The notes under the pieces are model-generated. The model saw only the letters and a list, made by a program, of their open reading frames with translations, was not told the origin of the DNA and did not search any database. 64,000 bases of DNA. It comes from Cordilura impudica (taxonomy: Eukaryota > Arthropoda > Insecta > Diptera > Scathophagidae). Shown in pieces: positions 44,049 to 55,825 of this stretch. How positions within the stretch are numbered: the stretch's first letter is position 1; every line of letters begins with the position of its first letter. A program made the position numbers and the translations under genes. The stretch is taken from positions 29,066,959-29,130,958 of the forward strand of contig OY821522.1 in the NCBI GenBank assembly GCA_963682025.1, read 5' to 3'.

Positions 44049-45200
44049 ATGACAACGCGTCTTATAAGACAAAGTACGAAATCACCAAATAAAAATACAA
44101 GACAGATTTCAATTCGTGGACGTGGTAAAATTCCAGTTAATAATCCTTCAGAATCTATTAACACAATTACCGCCCTTAAACCTAGATCTAGTTTAGCTTG
44201 AACACCCACAAAAAATCCAGTTTGTTAAATTACTGACTCGGATTTGATTTTAGATATAGCTGATTCTAATCTCTTAGAATTATCATGTACGGATTTGAAT
44301 CAGATCCAATTCGTTGTTTTAAGTAACAATATGAGTTCCAAACAAACATTAAACTCTACAAATTTAGCGAATTTTGCAAGTCAAAAGCAACGTCATAATA
44401 ATGCATTGAATATTTTAGGAACACCTGGCAATAGGAATGAGGCTTCAGGATCGAATATATCTTCACACCAACTGGTTCCACAACAGCCTTTTCCTCCCTT
44501 CCCTAATAGCCAGTCAGATATAAGCGAAATTATAGCTTTGCTGCAACAAGAGTTTGGATGTGAGTTAGTTACAATTAACGCTAATGTTAATAATATAAGG
44601 GTTCCTCTTGATCCTTCTTCAAAAAATGTGCACTACCTATATGTACGTTTAATAGTAGTTCTAATAACGGACCAAATTCCTCAACTAACATGTTTAATAG
44701 TTTTCCTATTCGACTGAAAGAATGGAAAGTTTCGACGGCATTAGCAGCGTATCTGTCTTTTCATTCAAACTAGATATCCTTTGCGTTCGCAATAACTGTT
44801 CTTATCCACAATTGACTTTCACATATTTCTTTCGGTAAGGGCTGAGACTTGGTATTGTATTTTTATGAAACAGAATCCATTCTCTACATATTCATTTTTA
44901 AAATTTTCTATCAACAAAGATTTTGGATCCAGATTGAGAGTTCCAATGTTTGACATCCAACTAATTCATAAAATGAAGAAAATATAAATCCTGGATTACG
45001 TTATATCCTTTTTAACTTAGATCATACCAATTTAGAAAACTTTCGTGAGAAAGTTTCAAATGCGGTCAAAAAGGAGTTACCGCTACTAAATGTCCAAATA
45101 GACATACGGTTAGCCATAAACCGGACGAGTTTACAATCGAGCCGCTAATACCTGATATTGTAAATTTCACCCGTCCGAGATTTAAGAAAAAGTAATATCA
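44049..45200 (+). pseudogene. Gag remains of the second gypsy-like element
   Basis: Starts MTTRLIRQSTKSPNKNTRQI, a basic N-terminus, broken by a stop at 44201. Continues in 44244-44717 with a Gln/Ser/Pro-rich stretch and SDISEIIALLQQEFGCELV. Further pieces lead to KCGQKGVTATKCPN near 45054-45100, a damaged zinc knuckle. Frames change at least four times. I infer Gag from position and the knuckle. Confidence 0.55.
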
Positions 45201-45309
45201 AAATGGATTCTACAATGTAGGAAACGATTTCAAAATCGGAACGCATTTCGAAAAATAATAGAATCCGTTAGTTTATGTACTAAAAACAATGATACCCATT
45301 ATTAAAAAA

Positions 45310-46420
45310 TCAATATATTTGAAGAGACAATATACGATTTATTAGACTTAGGTGCTAATGTGTCCGTTCTGGGTAAGAACTGTCTAGAATTTGTAAATAA
45401 ATACTCAGTACCTATTAAACAGTTCCGTTGTTCTATTTCAACAGCCGATGATTCCAGTCAGTCTATAGCTGATTCCGTCACTAAAGCAAATGGCTTATCT
45501 TGGCATAAACTTTTGCTCTAGCACCCAATATTGTTCCTAAAATAAACGAAACTTAAAAAAAATCATTCCTTGACTTCAGAACAAAAATTGAAAAAGTAAT
45601 AAGAAATTTCCGTCATTTTTTACATTAGCACTTGGTTGTACTACATGCTCCTCTTATATAATTGAGACATTTTCCCTTATCGCCACCATGCCAGGCAGAG
45701 GCTTATGTCGAAATAGAACGTCTTCTCAGTATGAAAGTCATAGATGAATTTAGCTCTTCATGGTGTAGTCCAGATGTGTTTGTTAGAAAACCTGGTAATA
45801 AAGAAGGATTCGTACCCTTTGCCCCATATTGGTGGCCTCTTTTCTCGATTAAAAGATACCCATTTCATAAGTGGTATAGATTTAAAGGATGCGTTTCTCC
45901 AAATAAAACTTTCGGAAGAGTCAAAGGAAAAGGCTGCGTTTGCAGTTCCCGGAAAGCTACACTTTCAGTATAGAGTGATGTCTTTCGGCCTTTGTAATGG
46001 GCCACAAACCATGAGCCGACTCATGGATAAGGTTATACCTTCACGTCTGAGAGAAAACGTATTTTTATACTTGGATGACCTTCCTGCAGTGCAGATTTTG
46101 AAACCCGCTTAAAAATATTCGGAGAAGTGGCCCAATGTTTAGAAATAGCCAATCTAACAATTAATGTTAAAAAAACAAATTTTGTCAACGCGAAATAAAT
46201 TACTTAGGATACAGGATAGGTCTAGGTTGTCTTAAAATTTACCAAGTAAAAGTAGCAGCAATCCCAGATTTTCCCATACTAAAAACACCTAGACAAATTC
46301 AACGATTCATAGGAACGTGTAACTGGTATAGGTGTTTTATTAAAAACTTCTCTAGTATGTCTAGTCCTCTCAATGATTGTAGCAAAAACTCAGTAAAACC
46401 CTTTAAGCTTTCCAATGACG
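45310..46420 (+). pseudogene. Protease and reverse transcriptase of the second gypsy-like element
   Basis: The protease is seen at 45330-45400 (LLDLGANVSVLGKN). RT starts at 45662 (FPLSPPCQAEAYVEIERLL, SSSWCSPDVFV), then 45744-46112 carries FISGIDLKDAFLQI (first catalytic Asp), MSFGLCNGPQTMSRLMD and VFLYLDDL (YLDD). After further shifts come NYLGYRIG and TPRQIQRFIGTCNWYRCFI to about 46410. All catalytic aspartates are present but the reading frame is broken in several places. Confidence 0.82.
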
Positions 46421-47640
46421 GAATTGCTTCTTTCAATAAATTGGAAAGACTCCTTAAATGTGGTACTCGATAATCTTTCTAGATTCGTTGTTGATTCTCT
46501 AGATTTTCCAGAAATTTATGTTCACTTTGACTTACATGGTAAACACTTTGATTTTCCTGAATATAAACTATTAATTGAAATTGTAATGAAAAATTTTCAA
46601 TCTCTGCCTGATATTATTGTAAAAGATAATAAGGTTTTTAAGCGTGTTAAATTTAGAAGTGGAGCAGAGGATGAAGCGGATTTTCTTCGGAGGATTTGGT
46701 TGCCCAAAAATTTAAGTTGAGAAGTCTCATAACATTGAATCATGTCATAGTGGATATACAAAAACTCTTGCGCCTGCACGCCTAAAATTTTATTAGCCTT
46801 CAGTGGAACAAGATGTGAAAGCATACGCAGAAAATTGCGACACTTGTAAGTCTATTAAGCCACCAAATATCTTCCTTAAGGGGGGGTAAGGTTTTAAAAC
46901 CTTTCTTTTGTATTTCTCTTTCTGAATGTACAACATGTCGAGAATGTTGTGTCAAAATTTCAAGTAAATCGGAGCAAAGCTTAAGAAGATACAGCGTTTC
47001 CAGCGACCGGCCTCATACGGTATATCGTATATAAATCAGTTTTTAAAAAACTTTAAATCGATTTACTCGCAAATAAATGTTGGAAGTCTGTGAACATCAT
47101 AACTCAAAATCTACTTGACCGATTCTTTTTAAATTTTACACACTATTTGTACACATAAATCACATATTTTCCATTTTCTTCCCCATTTTTTAACAACAAA
47201 TTCAGCGAAATTTTATAGCATAATTAAAAAAAAATATGAGAATACGCCTTTTTTTTCGCTTTTAGAACCTTACCCCCCCTGAAAGCGATGATGGGTGATG
47301 TTTTTATTGCCCTTAGACCATTTCAACGCATTTATTGCCCTTGTTCACATGACAAAGTTTTTATTTCTGAAACCTTTTCGAGCAGCAACTTCTCTAAAGT
47401 TTTTTTCAAAACGAATTATTTCCAACTTATGGTGTACCCCAGTATATCCACAGCGATAATGGAAAACAATTTGCCGGCAACGATTTTCAGGAGTTTTTAG
47501 TGAAGTATGCCATTAAACATATAAAAACAGGACTATACTCGCCACAGGCAAATGCCTCTGAACGTTCGAACCGCGAAATAGTGTCAAAAATTCTTAGTTT
47601 CCTTAAAAATGATCTGAATCACAAAATTGGGATCGAGAAA
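46415..47640 (+). pseudogene. RNase H end and integrase of the second gypsy-like element, split by a MITE
   Basis: 46415-46720 is the connection domain (FDFPEYKLLIEIV, IIVKDNKVFKRV, LPKNL). Then the HHCC finger is readable at 46735-46865 (CDTCKSIKPP). After the MITE (46880-47280) the catalytic core continues with MGDVFIALRPFQRIYC; the piece at 47430-47640 has YAIKHIKTGLYSPQANASERSNRE, which includes the Glu region. Frameshifts and a stop at 47498 break it. It ends abruptly at the PLE boundary. Confidence 0.78.
46880..47280. mobile_element. G-run MITE (401 bp) inserted in the integrase
   Basis: Inverted termini AGGGGGGGTAAGGTT (left) and its reverse complement AACCTTACCCCCCCT (right). The left 160 bp match 52582-52745 and the right part matches 55070-55260 and about 63260-63300. 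So this is a short relative of the element that forms the frame of the tandem array units. The flanks do not show a clear target duplication. Confidence 0.75.
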
Positions 47641-48560
47641 TACCATCAAGTGATATTAAGATCTGGTTATCATCAATTTCTATTTCCTTTAATTGCGATT
47701 TTAATTGTGCCGAGTTTTTTATGTTGTGAGTGTCTGAAATAATGTGTTTAAGTATTTGCACTACATCTTTAGAGAGCTGATAACAAGGTACATTCATTGA
47801 GGATACTATTGGTCGTAGAGGTGTTCCAATCTTGTGTATCTTTAAGAGACCATATCCTCGGGGAAATCGCTGAGGAGCATTGTAATCGTCGTTTTTCCCA
47901 TATATCAATATATTCATGTTTAAAGAGTTCCGCAATTATATTTTTCTCCTTTTGTAGTTTAGGTGTCGGATTAATTCTAATTGTTCTATATGTATCTTTA
48001 TCTTCTAGTAACTTTCCCATTTTCTTATGATAATCATTCTTATACGTTATTATCGTCTTATTACCCTTATCCGCTGGAATGATAATGATATCGTTGTGCT
48101 TTCTTAAAAATTTTTTTGTTTTCTCATAAGTTGTTAGAATGAATTTTTCTTTCGGGGGGTTTTTAATTTTTCTTTTGAATGCTGTGATATTCTTCTCTTT
48201 ATCTATCTTTATCTATATTGTCATCCATTACCCGTATACCTTGTACCACATCCGCAATAACATGTAGTGGTGAAAAATTATATCTTTCAACCGGTAAAGC
48301 AAATTTTTTCCCTAAGGACCATTTCCATTTAAACTCTTCGGGTTTATTTAGGTTTGTTTTATTTCCAAACCAATTGTCATTACAAACAAAACCATGAAAT
48401 CTTAAATATTTTTCTCTCAGTGTAATTAACTTTTTGATGTGTTTTTGTTTTGTGTATTCTGTTATGTGATTTGATCTGTCTGTTTGTCTACCAACAAATG
48501 TTGTGTAATCGTCCTCTGTTAGCATATTTTTAATACCAGTTCTAATATGATGAAGTTTGC
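47641..48560 (-). pseudogene. Penelope-like element N-terminus and start of reverse transcriptase
   Basis: On the minus strand 48199-48525 reads as the PLE N-terminal region (VCNDNWFGNK, WKWSLGKKFALPVE, LHVIADVV), upstream of RT. A frame break leads to 47769-48020 (ELFKHEYIDI) and 47603-47935 (GYGLLKIHKIGTPLRPIVSS, YQLSKDVVQILK), the first RT blocks. The element is cut off at about 47641, before the catalytic YxDD. A Thr-rich NPTPKLQKEKN segment also fits PLEs. Confidence 0.8.
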
Positions 48561-48689
48561 GTTTGGCTAGTTTAATGTTGGTGCTTGTTTGTGAGATTTC
48601 CAGATTTAAAATCTTCTTGTGGAAATTAATTTCTATTTTCGCTAATTTATTCTTAATAGTGTTGCATTCAAAAAGGTTTTTTTACCTGT

Positions 48690-49010
48690 ATTGTTATATA
48701 TTGACTTACAATAACATGAATATTATTTTTCACATTAAAAAATCATATAATTTTATACAAAACATTTAATATAAAGCAATGTTATCAACATCTTAAGAAC
48801 TTTTTTATTCAATTTATTGCAAGTCTGTAAAAGGTGTTTATTTTGTCAGTGTCTTCTTTTAGGTTCATGGTTCGTATTTTATTTTGCTGTATACGCAAGC
48901 TTTCAATTGTGTATCTCTTTTTCTCATTTCTTTCTTTATCAAGTATTCTGACATTTTTAAAGTCAGCTATTCAGTTCTAATCATATTTTGTGATAATTTT
49001 TGCTGCTGTT
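48690..49010 (-). mobile_element. Penelope-like element tail preceding the N-terminus (tail-to-head unit)
   Basis: Matches 43500-43830 with about ten percent differences and small gaps. It codes for the last part of the endonuclease (FKNVRILDKERNEK-like, minus strand) and its untranslated end, and lies directly upstream of the PLE start at 48560. A truncated copy placed head-to-tail before the next one is the usual pseudo-LTR layout of PLEs. Confidence 0.78.
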
Positions 49011-50095
49011 TGTAACTACCAAAAATATTTGACCTAGACCCACCATTTATTATACCGATCGACTCAGAATCACTTTCAAAGTCAATTAAAATACACAGAA
49101 TTAAAAAATTTACTAAACAATTATATTTCACTACGTGAAAAAAAGCAAAATAAAATTTACTTTACAGATCAAATTCAAATAAATTTTAATAAAGATCTCT
49201 TCTCTAAATACTCTATTACTCATCTGCTTCTGCTACTTCTATACGGCTATAGCGCGTAGTCTCGTGTAATTTCTTTTCCACTTAGATTTTTGCTCAGCTG
49301 CTTACAGAATTTTTTAGTTTAGTTCTGTGGACTTTTTTTATTTTTGTGCAGTTATATTCTGGAACAATCTTCTCTTCATAAACTTATTTCTCTTTCAAAT
49401 CTTTTATTTAGTTTATTCCACATTATTTCAGAACAAATATTGTCTTCATAAATTTTCTCCCAAAAACCTTACTCGAACTATTACAAATCGGTCCAGCCGT
49501 TTCATTTTTATTTATATAGAAGATAATTTTTTTCCATACGCATTAGTAACAATTCGAATTAATGTTTGCAACAATGAATAATTAAAATTAATAGTTCCAT
49601 TGTATCAACTAAATTTCACCACTCATACAATAGATTTTATATATAATATCAGTTGTCTTTACCAGTGTACGGTAATATATATTTATGTATTATATAATTC
49701 AGTAATAACAACAGAATAATTTGGGACTACCAAAATTCGATTGGCACCAAATTCGGTTACGACAACGAATCCGTTTTCTGTGTGTACCTAACATGGGTTA
49801 TAGTATTGAGTGTAAGACACAGGTGGTGGGTGTAAAATATTCTTCACAGACGAAAATACCAGCAGTTTTCTGCTTTAAACTATTCTTTACACTTGTTTTC
49901 GGCTGAGCCCAGATAAAATATAGGGTTTTGGGATATAATTTAGTTATGAGGAAGAGTGAAACAGTTTGTGTTTATTTTTTTATATTTGAGTGTAATATTA
50001 ATATTATTTATTACTAGAAGACTCCAGCCCTCGAAATTCGAGTGCAAATTCTAGGAAATTTTATTTTTTCATTAAATAAAGACCCTAAACAAAAC
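49011..50095. other. Interval with a repeat fragment, otherwise unassigned
   Basis: 49020-49090 is a minus-strand fragment of the repeat seen at 16360-16440 (ATTTGACCTAGACCCACCAT, GATCGACTCAGAATCACTTT). The remainder is AT-rich; the small open frames at 49327-49581 and 49721-49906 show no family traits. Confidence 0.4.
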
Positions 50096-52159
50096 AACCG
50101 TCAAGCGGTGCGGACGTGAAAAATTGAAAAGCGGAATGTACAATAAAAATTTTTATTTATAAAAACTATATTAAAAAAATAAAAAATTAAAGTTTTCATA
50201 CGCAAAGAAAAAAAACGAAAAAATATATCCAATAAGTGTTGTTCTTTTACACATAATTTTAAAACAATTTTAAACAAATTTTAAAAACAATTTTATTAAA
50301 AACGAAAATTCAAGTAAAAGCGAAAACAATTCAAACACAATCTAAAGTTTCTATTAACAACAAACGTAAGAACACTCTTTTCTTATTTTACATCAAGAGC
50401 TAAAACCAAAAAACATAACAAAACTTAACAAAACAAACACGGTGTCCAAAGTCCAATGCCTTTTTCTAATATGAAAAAATCATCAGTGAGAAGAAGCAAA
50501 CGTAATAATAAAAACCACAACAATAACAATAAATCAACTTTAAACAAACTTAACAGCACACAAGAAATGAGTTCAACAGAAGAAATAAATGTAACACAGG
50601 AAGAAATATTTAATAACGAAGAGTTTAATGATCTTGAATTTAATCCTGGTTCCGATTATAGACCAATAGCTATTCTTCCATTTCTCTCTAAAGTATTCGA
50701 GCGTATTATGCACAAACAAATGACTAGTTTCTTGGATGACAATAACTTGCTAACAGATCGTCAATCTGGGTTCAGGAGGAAACACAGCTGCCTAACAGCC
50801 TTAGTTGATGTTACAGAGGAGATTAGGGAGAAACTTGATGATGGCAAGACTACATTTTTAATACTTTTAGATCATTCAAAAGCGTTTGATACCGTGGATC
50901 ATAACATTCTTTGTTACAAACTTAAAAACTTTTATAATTTTTCTTCGACCGCTACTCAGTTATTGTCAACATACTTACGTGGCAGGTATCAGTATGTTGA
51001 AACTAGAATCCAAAATTCAATGACACTGCCTGTAGCAAGGGGCGTACCTCAGGGGTCCATTGTTGGGCCACTATTATTCTCATTGTAATGACCTCCCAGG
51101 CATTTTAACTAATTGTAATGTGAGAATGTATGCGGATGACGTTCAGCTTTATACCAGCTGTAGTAATGCCCTAATCGACCAGTGTATTATCTCTATTAAT
51201 CAGCAACTCCATCGTATTTATACATGGGCAACGGCAAATGGATTAGAGATAAATCCGAAAAAATCAAAATGCATTGTAATTCAAAAGCGACTTTCCAAAC
51301 TAAATATTACACCTAATATAATTATAAATAATCAGAAAATTGAAATCGTTAAATCTGCTAAGAATCTAGGTATTTTTTTTAATGACACTCTTACGTGGTC
51401 GAACCATATTAACTATGCCTGTGGTCGTACTTTCTCTATGACTAGAACTCTGTGGCAAACCCAGCATTGTACACCTATGAAAATAAGAATCCTACTTGCC
51501 AAAACTTATCTGATGCCTGTTTTACTGTATGGTTGTGAGCTATTTGCGAAATGTGATACAATTAGTAAAAGGAAATTGAACGTTGCATTTAACAACATAA
51601 TCAGATATGTGTATGGACTTAATAGACGTTCTAGTGTATCTTTGTTTTCATCGCAGCTATATGGCGTTTCTTTAGATAATCTTTTAAATATAAGAGTTTT
51701 TGTTTTTTTACATAAAATAGTGTATACCCACAAACCGAAACATCTGTACGACAAACTTTATATTTCAGATATAAGCAGGGGAAAAAGAATTAGATCAATT
51801 AGATATAAAAGTTTAATATCGGAGTGGCATTTCTACATATTCGCAGTATCTCTCTGGAATTCTATACCCCATAGCTCTCAACTTTTAAGTAATGCACGAA
51901 AATTTAAAGAAAATATTTTTAAACTGTTTTCAGCATAACAATTTAAAACATTAAATATTATTTAATATTATAATACATTTGATTAAATTAAATTTCAAAT
52001 ATTTCAGCTTTATTCTTTAATTTTAATCTTATTGTTCTTTGCATTTTATATAAAGAAAATTTGTAATTAGTTATTAATTTATTAACGATTTTATAATTTT
52101 AAATACAATCAGTTCCATACTGCAAAATAAGACTTTTAGTCTTGTGTATGGAGCAGTTC

Positions 52160-52194
<35 letters not shown>
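50096..52194 (+). mobile_element. LINE with internal deletion, complete 3' end and poly(A)
   Basis: A G+C-richer start near 50096 (ACCGTCAAGCGGTGCGGACG) leads through an A-rich leader to an ORF, then a 3' untranslated part with AAGACTTTTAGTCTT and 34 A residues (52161-52194). The coding part joins an ORF1-like beginning to the middle of RT, so endonuclease and most of ORF1 are lost. The leader and tail both seem preserved, so the copy may have been mobilised in this shortened form. Confidence 0.7.
50456..51938 (+). pseudogene. Fused LINE ORF: ORF1-like start joined to reverse transcriptase
   Basis: The first 60 codons are basic, Asn/Lys-rich and then Glu-rich (MKKSSVRRSKRNNKNHNN), unlike RT. 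At about 50648 the sequence changes within the same frame to GSDYRPIAILPFLSKVFERI and RT blocks: RQSGFRRKHSCLTAL, LLDHSKAFDTVDHN (catalytic Asp) and GVPQGSIVGPLLFSL. A frameshift at 51060-51088 moves on to 51060-51938: MYADDVQLY (YADD at 51129-51140), GLEINPKKSKC, LGIFFNDTLTWS, LPVLLYGCEL-like and a normal C-terminus (SLWNSIPHSSQLL). It is a jockey/CR1-group RT with a single frame break. Confidence 0.85.
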
Positions 52195-52199
<5 letters not shown>

Positions 52200-52581
52200 G
52201 CTAATCAATTATAGCCAATTCACAAATCAACACAAAAAACCAAACTTATTTTTATTACAAACACATTAACAAATTTAATAAAATTTAAATCTGCAAAGCG
52301 GCTAAAAAGAAATACCTTTCAAATAATATACGTTTGGTCCAAAGTGGAATAAAACGGTAGAACAAAACATCGATCATAAGAAATCGCCTAGCCTATTAAT
52401 ATTATAGATTATATTATTTTATCTTAAATTGTATTTAGGTATAATTAAAGTCCGCGTTATCTTTAATTAGACTGCTTTCGTGTGTCTGTTTTTGAAAACA
52501 TAATGCTACGCTCCCTATCTTCGTTCCCCTCCACTATGATTTTTTTTAGTTATTCTACAGAATATTACGCCATTAGCCTCC
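52195..52581 (+). other. Spacer between LINE tail and G-run element (also 56085-56474 and 59975-60365)
   Basis: About 390 bp of AT-rich sequence after each poly(A) run. The open frame starting MSVFENIMLRS crosses into the G-run element and has no recognised motif. No gene. Confidence 0.45.
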
Positions 52582-52745
52582 TTCAGGGGGGGGGGGGTAA
52601 GGTTTTAAAACCTTTTTTTGATAATTCTCTTTCTGAATGTACAACGTCAACATGTCGAGAATGTTGTGTCAAAAGTTCAAGTAAATCGGAGCAAAATTTA
52701 AGAAGATACAGCGTTTCCAGTGACCGGCCTCATACGGTATCTATA
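52582..52745 (+). repeat. Left end of the G-run element (also in units B and C)
   Basis: TTCA followed by 12 G (13 in B near 56476, 15 in C near 60366), then TAAGGTTTTAAAACC. Matches the MITE at 46880 for 160 bp. The matching right-end sequences lie at 55070-55260 and, beyond the array, 63160-63300, where the terminal repeat is decayed. Confidence 0.7.
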
Positions 52746-53880
52746 TATATAAAAGAGTTGCGTGACTGACTGACTGACTAACTCATTCATCATCGCCCAG
52801 CCCAAACCGCTGAACTTAGAAACTTGAAATTTGGCATGTAAGTTCCTTTTACAGAGTGTAGATCCACTAAGACGGCATTTTTGGAAATTCGAATTTTTAG
52901 GGGGTAAAAAAGGGTAAAAACGGCCGAAAAAAGGCATTTTTAAAAAATCTTTAAAAAAGGTCCTAGGAGTATGAAATTTGGAATGTAGGTTCCTTTTAGG
53001 AAGCAGAATTAGGGATTCTTAGAAATTCGCGCTTTAATGAGCTAAAAAGGGGAAAATAAAAGGGAAAAAAATTTACATTTGGTATCTTCTAAGCAAATGA
53101 ATTTAGGAATTTGAAATACAGTATGTGGATTCCACTAGAGACTTCAGATGCGATGAAAACTTTTGGAATTCAGATTTTAAGGGGGGTAAAAACGGTCAAA
53201 AAAGATTAAGTGGTATCTTTTTGTATCTTCTTAATATATTAATCTGTATACCGGAATTTTTCATACAGACTCCACCGAATACATGGGCATCAGTCAGGGA
53301 TGAATTAATTGGTAATTCTAATAAGTGTATATTTGGTATCTTCTAAACAATCGAATATAGAATGAGGTTCGTGAATTCCACTGGAGATAGAAACACCCGA
53401 TGAGAGGGAAACTTTTGGAAATTCTTAACATATTAGTCTATATTTATGAATTTTGTTATAAAGACTCCACTGAATACGTGGGCATCAGTCAAGGATGAAT
53501 TTTTCGGCAATTCTAACGTGTGGGGAAGAAAATCCGCCAGAGAGGTAAAAATTATATATCTGGTATCTTCTAACAAAAAAAAAATATATAGTTTGTGGAT
53601 TCCACAAAAGATAAAAACATCAAATGAGACGGAAGCTTTTGAAAATTCGGATGTTAAAGGGGGGGGTGGGCAAAAACGGAAGTGTAAAAGTGTACCTTTT
53701 TGTATCCTCTTTACAAAGTAATTTGGGAATAAGAAATTTGATATATAGATTCCACCAGAGACACATACATCGGAGAAGAATAAACTTTGTTTTAATTCGA
53801 TCCCTTGGGGGGGGGGGGGGGGGGATAAAAACGTCCAAAAAATGCGAAAACTGATACTTTTCAACTGGTAAATTTTGCTT
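52746..53880 (+). repeat. Degenerate tandem module array inside the G-run element
   Basis: Begins ATATATAAAAGAGTTGCGTGACTGACTGACTGACT, split here as AAGAGTTGCGTGACTGAC and ACTAACTCATTCATCATCGC. It then repeats, with variation, modules of about 130-190 bp built from 'ttggtatcttct', 'gtggattccac', 'gatgaaaacttttgga' and 'ggggggtaaaaacg'. The GACTGACTGACT start followed by CCCAAACCGCTGAA is common to a class of invertebrate repeats. Mirrored open frames with poly-Pro or poly-Gly are products of the G runs. Equivalent arrays are at 56637-57771 and 60530-61611. Confidence 0.65.
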
Positions 53881-55426
53881 TGAAAGTACATTTTCTTAAG
53901 AAAACAAGAAAGAAAATAATAGTTTGTCTAGACCGATGCCCTATACCATGCGTTTAGAGAATTGGTCTTAGGTCCAACTAATTGGGTTTAAAAAAATCAT
54001 AAACCAAATCTACGTCGAAAATTGGACTAATCCTGAACATTTATGGAAAAGTCACTTATATTTTGCAACAACATATACAAACCGAGGAAAAGCTATGCAA
54101 TATTTTTGTTTTAGATAGGTTTAAGTGAAATGTCCTATAGGGTTTATTTATGGTCTACGGATTAATGGATGTAATAAACATACACAAACCCAATTCGACT
54201 GAGATCTATTTGGTAATTTGGATCTTATGGCAAGTTAAGTCGATATCATAAGGGTCATTTGAATGGGGATAAGGTCTAAACATACACCCATTTTCACGAA
54301 TTTCAATAGCGTTTGTCCTATGGATTGAGATACTTCTTTCCAAACTAAGCCATCGATATTACAAATAATATTATTTTTGAATTATTTTCGAACCTATAAT
54401 GAATAAGAAAGTGGTACTTAAATAGAGTAGGTCGCAACACATTACAAATTTTTACAAAATTCAAAATTTGCCAATTTTGTTTTTTAATAATTACGATTAG
54501 TGATAAAATTATGTATTTCTTTTACGAAATTACTACTGGGTGTATTTTATATTGGAAGACAACACATTTATTACAAAAAATACAACAAAAAAAAAATAGA
54601 TAAACGAAAATAAATATGTTTTTTAAGTGTGCCAAAACAGTGAAAACTTTTAAATTTCTTTACCAGAGTTGATTAAAATAATAAAAAATAGAAGAAAGTG
54701 AAAAAAAATTAAAAAATTAATCTTGCGAATAGTGTTGACCAAAAAATGATATATTTAAATGGACCCAAAACGTTTAAACACTTCCGGAGTTTAACTAAAA
54801 TAAATTAATACAATCGTTCGGTATATAAATCATTAACCCCCCAAGATCATGACCATCATTTTATTCTACAGTGTTATTGTATAGTAAAGGTTTCCATTGT
54901 TTTGTCAAGAGCATAAAATTAATACTTTTAAGTTTTGTTAATTTTTTCTGAAGTAATATTAATATTTCTTCTTTGTTAAATAAATAAAACGTACAAATGT
55001 TTAAACTGATAAAGGATTCCATCCAAGTCGTCAAAAATATATTTTATAAAAGTCGCCATCGTATTGTCACTTTACATCGATTTTCTCGCAAATAAATGTT
55101 CGAAGTCCGTGAACATCATAACTCAAAATCTACTTGAAATATTACACACTATATCTACACATAAATCATCAGGTAACCACGAAGAGTTTTTTTTATTTAC
55201 AATTTTCTTTCCTATGTTTTAACAACAAATTCCCGAAATTTTATAGCAAAAATCGTGTTTTTCACTTCAAAATGCAAAAAAAAAAAATATTAAAAAAACT
55301 CTTTGTCACTACCTCAGAAGACATGTCATCCTTTAAGCGCATTTAGATTTTTTTTCACATGATCCAGTAACGAGTTATAATGTTCACCGCATAACAACAA
55401 TGCCTCCGGAGATTCGCTGTCACTGA
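53881..55426 (+). repeat. Rest of the 3.89-kb unit: dispersed-repeat fragment and AT-rich end
   Basis: 53930-54360 is related to the repeat at 15900-16490, here on the plus strand. 54420-55060 is AT-rich with nothing recognised. 55070-55260 resumes the G-run element (TCTCGCAAATAAATGTTCGA, CAACAAATTCCCGAAATTTT). 55270-55426 leads to the unit end. Repeats in B and C. Confidence 0.6.
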
Positions 55427-55825
55427 CTATTTGCGAAATGTGATACAATTAGTAAAAGGAAATTTAACGTTGCATTTAACAACATAATCAGATATGTGTA
55501 TGGACTTAATAGACGTTCTAGTGTATCTTTGTTTTCATCGCAGCTATATGGCGTTTCTTTAGATAATCTTTTAAATATAAGAGTTTTTGTTTTTTTACAT
55601 AAAATAGTGTATACCCACAAACCGAAACATCTGTACGACAAACTTTATATTTCAGATATAAGCAGGGGAAAAAGAATTAGATCAATTAGATATAAAAGTT
55701 TAATATCGGAGTGGCATTTCTACATATTCGCAGTATCTCTCTGGAATTCTATACCCCATAGCTCTCAACTTTTAAGTAATGCACGAAAATTTAAAGAAAA
55801 TATTTTTAAACTGTTTTCAGCATAA
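55427..55825 (+). pseudogene. Duplicated LINE RT C-terminus, unit B (unit C: 59318-59716)
   Basis: The unit junction joins the end of the previous unit to the last 130 codons of the LINE RT, without a promoter or RT core. An ATG-initiated frame (55496 and 59387) covers 109 residues from MYGLNRRSSVSL to FKLFSA, identical in both copies to the end of the LINE at 51938. It is a passenger of the duplication. Confidence 0.85.

Larger units (their letters stand above)
43980..47640 (+). mobile_element. Second gypsy-like element, heavily decayed, LTRs not found
   Basis: Gag, protease, RT and integrase pieces follow each other in normal order on the plus strand but in shifting frames. TTGGCGCC at 43979-43986 could be part of a primer site, suggesting the 5' LTR was replaced by the PLE fragment. 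The right end is cut in the integrase at 47640 by the next PLE. A 0.4-kb MITE interrupts the integrase at 46880-47280. It is not the same family as the element at 34882. Confidence 0.78.

Noticed and set aside
53433..53891. 152-codon minus-strand ORF with Pro runs (also in units B and C)
   Set aside because: Caused by G runs and low-complexity modules; the deletion in unit C and run-length changes alter it freely, so no coding constraint.
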